A stretch of DNA of 64,000 nucleotides, taken from contig NZ_CP030862.1 of assembly GCF_003325375.1 (NCBI RefSeq), positions 4,281,501-4,345,500 of the forward strand, given 5' to 3'. The notes below the pieces were generated by a model that had not been told where the DNA came from, did no database searches, and saw only the letters and a program-made list of their open reading frames with translations. A program made the translations under genes and the position numbers. Positions 58,121 to 64,000 of this stretch are shown here, piece by piece (the stretch's first letter is position 1; every line of letters starts with the position of its first letter). Source of the DNA: Streptomyces globosus (GTDB lineage: Bacteria > Actinomycetota > Actinomycetes > Streptomycetales > Streptomycetaceae).

Positions 58121-58807
58121 GTGGCTGCACGACCGTTGAAAGAAATCGTCGAGCCGGGCTGGGCCCGTGCTCTGGAGCCGGTGGCGGCGCAGATCGCCGC
58201 CATGGGCGACTTCCTGCGCGCGGAGATCGCGGCCGGCAGGACCTACCTGCCGGCGGGGGCGAACGTGCTGCGCGCGTTCCAGCAGCCCTTCGACGAGGTG
58301 AAGGTGCTCATCGTGGGGCAGGACCCGTACCCGACGCCGGGGCACGCGATGGGCCTGTCCTTCTCGGTGGCCCCGGAGGTCCGCCCGGTTCCCCCGAGCC
58401 TGGACAACATCTTCCGCGAACTCCACGCGGACCTGGGCGTCCAGCGCCCCGCGAACGGGGATCTGACGCCGTGGGCCCGGCAGGGCGTGCTGCTGCTGAA
58501 CCGCTCGCTGACCACGGCGCCGCGCAAGCCCAACGCCCACCGCGGCAAGGGCTGGGAGGCCGTCACCGAGCAGGCCATCCGGGCGCTGGCGGCGCGCGGC
58601 AGGCCTCTGGTGTCGATCCTGTGGGGCCGCGACGCCCGCAACCTGCGGCCGCTGCTGGGCGACCTGCCGGCGGTGGAGTCCGTGCACCCCTCCCCCATGT
58701 CCGCCGACAACGGGTTCTTCGGCTCCCGGCCGTTCAGCAGGACCAACGACCTGCTGGCCCGGCAGGGCGCCCAGCCGGTGGACTGGCGGCTGCCTACCGG
58801 GGTCTGA
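58121..58807 (+). CDS. ung: Uracil-DNA glycosylase
   Basis: This 228-residue family-1 enzyme removes uracil from DNA. The catalytic water-activating Asp is D68 in VGQDPYPTPGHAMGLSFS, the uracil-recognition Asn is in LLLNRSLTT and the DNA-intercalation/His motif is HPSPMSADNGFFG. The length is normal for the family. GTG 58121 is taken because TAGAGT at 58107-58112 lies 8 bases before it, as in a leaderless transcript, and ARPLKEIVEPGWARAL is the family lead. Confidence 0.96.
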   Translation: MAARPLKEIVEPGWARALEPVAAQIAAMGDFLRAEIAAGRTYLPAGANVLRAFQQPFDEVKVLIVGQDPYPTPGHAMGLSFSVAPEVRPVPPSLDNIFRELHADLGVQRPANGDLTPWARQGVLLLNRSLTTAPRKPNAHRGKGWEAVTEQAIRALAARGRPLVSILWGRDARNLRPLLGDLPAVESVHPSPMSADNGFFGSRPFSRTNDLLARQGAQPVDWRLPTGV

Positions 58808-58932
58808 TCCGTCCGCAAGTGGATCTTTCGGTTGAACCGTATACGACATTCATCGGATAAATACGGACAGATGCCGCCCGGCCGGACCCTGCCCGAACAC
58901 CTGCTTCCGATAAGCCAGTAGCATGCGGCGCC

Positions 58933-59844
58933 ATGAGCTCCCCCACTGGGCCCGCAAATGGCCTGCCCGTACGAATGCCGCGACCCCGCCAGACGGGACG
59001 CCACCGCCGGCCCGAGCCCGCGGTGGCCCCCGAGGGCGCGCCGACGCTGGTGCTCGCCGTGCCCGGCGCGCCTTCTGCCGCCTCGCGCGGGCTCGCGGAA
59101 GAGATCATCAGCATGGGCCGCTCCGAGCTGCCCGGCCTGGAGGCCCGCATCGGCTTCCTGGAGGGTGACGGCGCCGAGTTCCCGGCCCTGTCGGGCGTGC
59201 TGAGCGCCGTCGCGGCCGAGCGCGTCGCGCGCGCCGAGTTCGCGCGCGCCGCGGGGCACGAGGTTCCGGAGCAGTCCGGCCCGGACGCCGTGGTGGTCCC
59301 GCTGCTCGCCGGCCCCGACGCCGACCTGCTGCGCCGGATCCGCCAGGCCGTCATGGACTCCACGGCCGCCGTGGAGCTGGCCGAGGTGCTCGGGCCGCAC
59401 CCGCTGCTCGCCGAGGGCCTGCACGTGCGGCTGTCGGAGGCCGGCCTGGCCCGCGCCGACCGCGCGCGGCTGTTCACGGTGACCACCGCTGCCGACGGCA
59501 TCATCGTCGCCACCACCGGCGGCGAGGAGGCAGTGCAGGTCGCCGGCGTCACCGGCATGCTGCTGGCCGCCCGCCTCGCGGTGCCGGTCAAGGCCGCCGC
59601 CCTGGACCAGGAGGGCGCGGTCGCCGCCGTCGCCGAGCAGCTGCGCAGCGAGGGCTCCACGCAGCTCGCGCTGGCGCCGTACCTGATCGGCCCCGAGGCC
59701 GCCGAGGGCCTGCTGGACACGGCGGCCAAGGAGGCCGACTGCGCGGTCTCCGAGGTGCTCGGCGCGTACGGCGCGCTCGGCAAGCTGGTCGTCACCCAGT
59801 ACGCCGCCGCCCTCGGAATCCCGCAGGGCGCCACCGCCCGCTGA
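58933..59844 (+). CDS. CbiX/sirohydrochlorin-chelatase-like protein lacking the metal His
   Basis: This 303-residue protein has two CbiX-like alpha/beta domains: APTLVLAVPGAPSAASRGL leads the first, and LFTVTTAADGIIVATTGG, then LAARLAVPVKAA and LALAPYLIGPEAAEGLLDTAA, the second. In CbiX the first strand ends in HGS, whose His helps insert metal; here that place reads VPGAPS. So a chelatase role is doubtful and it may be a non-catalytic relative. The N-terminal 35 residues are basic and disordered. ATG 58933 is preceded by TAGCAT at 58918. It ends at a strong hairpin. Confidence 0.6.
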   Translation: MSSPTGPANGLPVRMPRPRQTGRHRRPEPAVAPEGAPTLVLAVPGAPSAASRGLAEEIISMGRSELPGLEARIGFLEGDGAEFPALSGVLSAVAAERVARAEFARAAGHEVPEQSGPDAVVVPLLAGPDADLLRRIRQAVMDSTAAVELAEVLGPHPLLAEGLHVRLSEAGLARADRARLFTVTTAADGIIVATTGGEEAVQVAGVTGMLLAARLAVPVKAAALDQEGAVAAVAEQLRSEGSTQLALAPYLIGPEAAEGLLDTAAKEADCAVSEVLGAYGALGKLVVTQYAAALGIPQGATAR

Positions 59845-59864
59845 CCCCGGCCGGCGCGTCCGTA

Positions 59865-59904
59865 CGAGGGCCCGCACCCCGCGAAGCCGGGGTGCGGGCC
59901 CTCG
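59865..59904 (+). terminator. Strong hairpin after CbiX-like gene
   Basis: CGAGGGCCCGCACCCCG pairs with its exact reverse complement around the loop CGAAGC: a perfect 17-base stem, 20 bases after the stop. Confidence 0.8.
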
Positions 59905-59934
59905 CCGCGTCCCGGGCGCGGGCGGGGCCGCCGG

Positions 59935-61062
59935 TCAGGCGAAGACGACGCAGGTGGCCGCCGGGACCGCGACGGCGCCGGCCCGGTGCGGCTCGCCGGT
60001 CGCCGGGTCGGTGTCGAACCAGGTGACGTCACCGGAGCGCTCGTTGGCCGCGTACAGGCGGAGCCCGGCAGGGTCGGCGGCCAGGTCGCGCGGCCAGGTC
60101 CCGCCGCAGGGGGTGCTGAAGGCGGGGCGGGGCCGGCGCGGGCCGTCTGCCAGGGAGAGCGTCGCGATCGCGTCGGCGCCGCGCACCGCGACCCGGACGA
60201 AGCGCCCGTCGGGCGAGGCCAGCACCGCCGACGGATAGGCCCGTACGCCGCCGGGCGCGGCCGCCGGGGCGAGCGGCACCTCGCCGAGCGGCTCCAGGCG
60301 CCCGGAGCGCGGATCCCAGCGGCAGACGGTCAGCAGGGGCTCCAGCTCGTGCACGACGTACGCGGTCCCGCCCTCCGGATGGAAGGCGAGGTGCCGCGGC
60401 CCGCTGCCGGGGCGCAGCCGGACCTCGGCGTGCGGGAGCAGGGCGGCGGCGGCCGCGTCGCCGAGGCGGCACACCCGCACGGAGTCGGTGCCGAGGTCGA
60501 CGGCGAGGACCCAGCGGCCGCTGGGGTCGGGCAGGACCTGGTGGGCGTGCGGCCCCTCCTGGCGGTCCGGGTCGGGCCCGCCGCCCCGGTGGGTGAGGAC
60601 GGCGGCGGGGCCGGCGGGGCTGCCGTCCAGGGCGAGCCGGAGGCTGCTGATGCTGCCGGAGGTGTAGTGGGCGGTGAGCAGGGTGCGCCCGGCGAGGCTG
60701 ACGTGGGTGGGGCCCGCGCCGCCGACGGGGACGGCCGGCCCGAGCGGGGCGAGGCCGCTTCCCTCGGGACGGAACGCCCGGACGGCGCCCCGCTCCGTCT
60801 CGCTGACGGCGTAGAGCAGGCCGCTGCCGTGGTCGACGGCCAGGTAGGAGGGGTCGGCGAGGGCGTCGCCGGTGGTGGCGAGCGGGGTGAGCGCGCCGGT
60901 GGCCGGGTCGACGGCCGCGGTGGTGATCCCGCGGCCGCCGGCCGAGGTGAACGAGCCGATGTGGACGCGCGGCGGGGCGGAGCCCGTCCCTGCCGGGGTC
61001 CGGGGTTCTCCGCCGGTGCCGCGGACGCCGTCCGCCCCGCCCGCGCCTGCCGTGCCGTCCAC
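59935..61062 (-). CDS. Lactonase family beta-propeller protein (6-phosphogluconolactonase-like)
   Basis: This 375-residue seven-bladed propeller of the YbhE/Pgl lactonase type hydrolyses a sugar lactone or is a degenerate relative. VHIGSFTSAGGRGITTAAVD is the usual first blade, LYAVSETERGAV the second, PHAHQVLPDPSGRWVLAVDLGTDSV the conserved His-containing blade, and GSGPRHLAFHPEGGTAYV the fifth. It lacks a signal peptide. GTG 61062 follows GGCGGAAAGGGG. It lies 53 bases downstream of the nitric oxide synthase gene on the same strand, so the two may share a transcript. Confidence 0.82.
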   Translation of the reverse strand: MDGTAGAGGADGVRGTGGEPRTPAGTGSAPPRVHIGSFTSAGGRGITTAAVDPATGALTPLATTGDALADPSYLAVDHGSGLLYAVSETERGAVRAFRPEGSGLAPLGPAVPVGGAGPTHVSLAGRTLLTAHYTSGSISSLRLALDGSPAGPAAVLTHRGGGPDPDRQEGPHAHQVLPDPSGRWVLAVDLGTDSVRVCRLGDAAAAALLPHAEVRLRPGSGPRHLAFHPEGGTAYVVHELEPLLTVCRWDPRSGRLEPLGEVPLAPAAAPGGVRAYPSAVLASPDGRFVRVAVRGADAIATLSLADGPRRPRPAFSTPCGGTWPRDLAADPAGLRLYAANERSGDVTWFDTDPATGEPHRAGAVAVPAATCVVFA

Positions 61063-61115
61063 GGATGCCCCTTTCCGCCGCTGCCCGCTTCCTCGGGCCG
61101 ACGGTAACAGAAGGT

Positions 61116-62252
61116 CTAGACCAAGTCGCGGCCCTGGGCCCGCTCCTGGGCGCCCGGGTGGTGCACGTAGGCGGTCGCGCTCGGCCGGTCGTCGTACGTG
61201 CGGTGGAAAACCGGCGTCGCCGCGCCGGAGATGGGCGGGACGATCCACGACCAGTCGGCGCCGACCTCCCGGCCCTTGCGCTCCTCGCGCGCCAGGTGCG
61301 TCAGGAACCGCCGGGACTCGCTGTGGTGGTCCGCGATGGTGACGCCCGCCCGGTCGTAGGAGTGCAGCACCGCCCGGTTGAGTTCGACCAGGGCGCGGTC
61401 CTTCCACAGGGACCGGTCGCTGGAGGTGTCGAGGCCGAGACGGCGGCCGACGGCGGGCAGCAGGTTGTAGCGGTCGGTGTCGGCGAGGTTGCGGGCGCCG
61501 ATCTCGGTGCCCATGTACCAGCCGTTGAACGGGGCGGCCGGGTAGTGGATGCCGCCGATCTCCAGGCACATGTTGGAAATGGCCGGAACGGCGTGCCAGC
61601 GCAGCCCCCACTCGGCCCAGCCTGGGTCGTCGGGGTGTTCGATGGGCACCTCCAGCACCGCGTCGGCGGGGGTGTCGAACCAGCGCGGCTTGTCGTCGAC
61701 GCCCTGGACGACCAGCGGGAGGAGGTCGAAGGGGGTGCCCGCCCCGCCGCGCCAGCCGAGGGCGAGCAGCGCGCTGGTGAGCGGCGCGTTCCGCGGGTCG
61801 CCGACGGTTATCGAGGGGTGGTCGCCGTAGCCCGCGTACCGGATCAGCTGCTCGCTCCAGATCAGCGGGCCCGGGCGGTCGGGGGTGTCGGGGGCGAAGA
61901 CGGTGATGGTGGGTCTGATCCGTCCGCCGTTGGTGGCCTCGCGCAGGTGCGCGAAGCACTCCTCGGCGAGCGCGTCGGCGTCGCCGATGTGTCTGCGGTC
62001 GCGCACGCGCAGCGAGTTCCAGTAGAGCCTGCCTATGCAGCGGTTGCTGTTGCGCCAGGCCACGCGGGCCCCGTGGGCGAGTTCCTGCGGCGTGTGCCGG
62101 TAGGTGCCCGTCTCCGCGATCTCGGCCCGCACGGCGGCGAGCCGCGCCTGCGGATCGCCTGCCTGCGGGTTCTCCCGGTGGAAGAGGCGGACGAACTCCT
62201 CAGCCGCGGCCCACACCTGCGTCGTGGTCGAGCGTTCCCGAAGTTTTTCCAT
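61116..62252 (-). CDS. nos: Bacterial nitric oxide synthase, oxygenase domain
   Basis: This 378-residue haem enzyme oxidises L-arginine to citrulline and NO, using tetrahydrobiopterin- or folate-like cofactor and electrons from a separate reductase. Haem-ligand Cys is C72 in WRNSNRCIGRLYW. Substrate-site VPAISNMCLEIGGIHYPAAPFNGWYMGTEIG and WKDRALVELNRAVLHSYD follow, then DWSWIVPPISGAATPVFHR with the conserved Trp. It lacks a fused reductase, as in other bacterial NOS. ATG 62252 starts MEKLRERSTTTQ. No thaxtomin or other nitration gene is near it. A perfect palindrome is at -17. Confidence 0.95.
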   Translation of the reverse strand: MEKLRERSTTTQVWAAAEEFVRLFHRENPQAGDPQARLAAVRAEIAETGTYRHTPQELAHGARVAWRNSNRCIGRLYWNSLRVRDRRHIGDADALAEECFAHLREATNGGRIRPTITVFAPDTPDRPGPLIWSEQLIRYAGYGDHPSITVGDPRNAPLTSALLALGWRGGAGTPFDLLPLVVQGVDDKPRWFDTPADAVLEVPIEHPDDPGWAEWGLRWHAVPAISNMCLEIGGIHYPAAPFNGWYMGTEIGARNLADTDRYNLLPAVGRRLGLDTSSDRSLWKDRALVELNRAVLHSYDRAGVTIADHHSESRRFLTHLAREERKGREVGADWSWIVPPISGAATPVFHRTYDDRPSATAYVHHPGAQERAQGRDLV

Positions 62253-62268
62253 CCCGGGCCGTTACCCC

Positions 62269-62280
62269 CTGTCCGGACAG
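62269..62280. promoter_or_regulatory. Palindrome upstream of nos
   Basis: CTGTCCGGACAG is a perfect 12-base palindrome that ends 17 bases from the nos start codon and may be an operator. Its position would overlap the leader or -10 region. Confidence 0.4.
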
Positions 62281-62442
62281 ATCCACCCTGTGCGTGGCGG
62301 ATGCACACGCAGTGAACAGTGACCCGTTGTACAGGCCGCAGGTGGGCGGAGTCAGCGCGCCGGGTGCCGGAACACACCGGCGAGTGATCTTCGACCGAAC
62401 CTCCTGCGCGGCGGCCTGACGGGGCGTAGGATCCGCCCCGGT

Positions 62443-62492
62443 CACCGGCCGGGTCTGGCCGGTGGCCGGGCCCGCCTCCGGCCGCAGGCGGG
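62443..62492 (-). terminator. Two adjacent hairpins after FUSC gene
   Basis: CCCGCCT and AGGCGGG (62471-62492) and CACCGGCC and GGCCGGTG (62443-62464) form perfect stems of 7 and 8 bases, beginning 24 bases past the FUSC stop. Confidence 0.5.
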
Positions 62493-62515
62493 GACGCCCC
62501 GGGAGCCGGATCCGG

Positions 62516-64000
62516 TCAGGCGCTGATGACGAGCGGGGAACGCGGGTCGGTGCGCAGCGGGGCGTGCAGCGCCACCAGGGCGTGCTCCAGCCCGTGCAGG
62601 TGGGCCAGGGCCGGCTCGGCGGCCGCAGGCCGGCCGTGGGGCCGCGGCCCGCCGGCGGTCTCGGCCCCGGCGGCGCCGTGCGGCGCGGTCAGGGCCTCGA
62701 CGGCGGCCTCGACGCGCCAGCAGGCGGCGGCCAGGCGGGCGTCGTGGGAGGCCTGCGGGTCGGCGGCGACGGCCACCAGCCCGCGGACCTCGCGCGCGCA
62801 GTCGTCGAGGAGGGCGAGTACCTGGCGGGCGCGGGCCTTGCGGGCGCGCAGCGGGCTGAGGGGGTGGACCAGCGGGGCGAGCGCGGTACGGGCGCGTCCC
62901 AGCAGCAGTTCCAGTTCGGCGGCGTGCGGCGCGGGGTCGGCGGCGGCGTCGCCGGCGAGCCGGTCGAGGGCGGCCGCGGTGGCCGCCCGCACGCAGTGCA
63001 GGGCGCGCTGGATGAACGCGTCGTTCACGGCATGGGTGGTGACGGGGAGGATCAGGACGACGGCGAGCGCCGCGCCGAGCGCCCCGACGGCGGTCTCCTG
63101 GAAGCGCAGGAGCAGCAGGCCCGGGTGGAGCACGCCGAGGAGCCCGTAGAGCAGGCCGGCCATGACGGTGACGAAGAACATCATCCAGGAGTAGGAGGGC
63201 GCGGCGGTGTAGAAGATGCCGAAGACGCATACGGCGACCAGGGCGGCGGTGGGGGCGGGCGCGCCGTCCAGCGGTACGGCGATCAGCAGGCCTGCGGCGA
63301 TCCCGACGACAGTGCCGAGGACCCGCCGGAAGCCGCGGACGAGGGTCTCGCCGCGCGAGGCGGTGTTGACGAAGATCCACCAGGCGGTGCCGACGGCCCA
63401 GTACCACCGCTCGTGCGAGAGGGCCTGGCCCGCGAGCAGGGCGAAGGCGCAGGCGGCGGTCGCCTGGACGGCCTGCCGGGTGGTGGGCCGGGCCAGCCCC
63501 CGGCCGGGGAGGGCGGGCGGCGCGGGCGCGGGCGGGGTGCGCCGCTCGATCGGCCACAGCAGGAAGCGCACGGCGCCGGCGGAGAGCAGCGCCAGGCCGA
63601 CCGCGGCGTACAGCTCGGGCAGCTGCGCGGGCAGCGCGTGCAGGAACTGCGTGACGAAGAACATCATGAAGGCGAAGATGCCGAGGGCGTGCCCGCGCGG
63701 CCCCCAGCGGCGGGCGTACACCCCGGCGAGGACGACGGCAAGGAAGGCGGCGTCCCGGACGGCCGGCATGCCGTGGAGCGTGGTGGCCAGGGCCAGGACG
63801 GGGAAGCCGGCGACGGGCAGCAGGGCGGTCGTCGCGCGCTGGGCGCGGACGCTCGTGTCGAGCACGGTGAACAGGGCCAGCAGCGCCGCGAGGCCGCCGG
63901 TGATGGAGGCGGTGAGGGAGAGCCCCGACAGCTCCGCCGCGGCCACGGCCGCGCAGACGCCGATCACGGCGCGCAGCGAGTTGCGCAGTCTCAGACGCCC
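62516..64000 (-). CDS. FUSC-family membrane transporter, 5' end outside window
   Basis: The frame stays open to the window edge (LRLRNSLRA before GTG 63967), so the start is missing; 494 residues are visible. Two sets of about five or six membrane helices (visible 1-150 and 165-325) are joined by a short Pro-rich loop and followed by a helical cytoplasmic domain rich in Ala, Arg and Leu. RWYWAVGTAWWIFVNTASRGETLVRGFRRVLGT is the FUSC signature, as in aromatic-acid efflux proteins such as AaeB and YccS. It ends at two hairpins. The substrate is unknown. Aromatic acid or related efflux is inferred from the family only. Confidence 0.85.
   Translation of the reverse strand, partial: GRLRLRNSLRAVIGVCAAVAAAELSGLSLTASITGGLAALLALFTVLDTSVRAQRATTALLPVAGFPVLALATTLHGMPAVRDAAFLAVVLAGVYARRWGPRGHALGIFAFMMFFVTQFLHALPAQLPELYAAVGLALLSAGAVRFLLWPIERRTPPAPAPPALPGRGLARPTTRQAVQATAACAFALLAGQALSHERWYWAVGTAWWIFVNTASRGETLVRGFRRVLGTVVGIAAGLLIAVPLDGAPAPTAALVAVCVFGIFYTAAPSYSWMMFFVTVMAGLLYGLLGVLHPGLLLLRFQETAVGALGAALAVVLILPVTTHAVNDAFIQRALHCVRAATAAALDRLAGDAAADPAPHAAELELLLGRARTALAPLVHPLSPLRARKARARQVLALLDDCAREVRGLVAVAADPQASHDARLAAACWRVEAAVEALTAPHGAAGAETAGGPRPHGRPAAAEPALAHLHGLEHALVALHAPLRTDPRSPLVISA

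Noticed and set aside
1..64000. tRNA, rRNA, CRISPR arrays, prophage or biosynthetic gene cluster
   Set aside because: I saw no cloverleaf-like sequence, no regular repeat-spacer array, no integrase or structural phage genes and no core biosynthetic enzymes. I cannot exclude a tRNA or small RNA by eye.

Overview
The window is high-GC chromosomal DNA of a Streptomyces or close relative. Nearly every third codon position is G or C, GTG and TTG starts are common, one gene carries a rare TTA leucine codon, and many genes belong to families typical of Streptomyces (streptophobe, DUF5134, DUF6069, DUF6421, DUF6986, FHA-ABC transporter, mycothiol-dependent isomerase-like proteins). No phage, plasmid, CRISPR array, rRNA, tRNA, complete insertion sequence or biosynthetic gene cluster is visible. 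It reads as a conserved chromosomal stretch with a few small scars: two gene remnants, one MITE-like element and several short intergenic repeats.

Layout. 1-8.2 kb: end of a streptophobe-type membrane protein, an FHA-ABC transporter with a small partner, a CDF metal exporter, a NUDIX protein, and a membrane Ser/Thr kinase coupled by ATGA overlap to a membrane partner with a similar outer domain. 8.2-16.2 kb: a MITE-like element, a GT-C glycosyltransferase, a secreted trypsin-like protease, a NUDIX protein, apolipoprotein N-acyltransferase (lnt), a scar holding gene remnants, an ADP-ribosylglycohydrolase and an Asp/Glu racemase. 16.5-25.2 kb: an orphan HpnB-type glycosyltransferase, a Pro/Gln/Tyr-rich protein, a MOSC protein, an Rv1733c-like protein, a beta-helix/AAA ATPase fusion and a membrane serine hydrolase whose 3' end overlaps it. 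25.4-35.5 kb: a Cds1-like cysteine desulfhydrase, an RsbW-like ATPase, a ROK regulator, an AlkB-like dioxygenase, a mycothiol-dependent isomerase-like protein, a geranylgeranyl-reductase-like oxidoreductase, an M20 peptidase, an MBL hydrolase and a P-loop kinase/NUDIX fusion.

35.8-46 kb: a DUF6986 aldolase-like protein, etfA and etfB, a flavin reductase behind a short Cys-containing leader peptide, a thioredoxin-like protein, a PlsC acyltransferase, an MFS remnant, a transglutaminase-like protein and the compact run DUF6421 - SDR - threonine aldolase. 46-64 kb: a GDPD-like protein lacking metal ligands, a GNAT protein, DUF5134 and M56 membrane proteins, PAP2, DUF6069 with a TetR regulator, a divergent LVIVD/DUF305 secreted pair, an FprA-type ferredoxin reductase, a WS/DGAT acyltransferase, a BNR-repeat protein, uracil-DNA glycosylase, a CbiX-like protein, a lactonase next to a bacterial nitric oxide synthase, and the 3' part of a FUSC transporter.

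How the genes work together. Several carry electrons or handle redox stress: EtfAB, FprA, the flavin reductase, the thioredoxin-like protein, the cysteine desulfhydrase and nitric oxide synthase. Others serve the envelope: Lnt, PlsC, WS/DGAT, PAP2 and FUSC. Gene boundaries carry many strong hairpins. Three of these share a 19-base core placed directly after a stop codon, which is the clearest repeated structure in the window.
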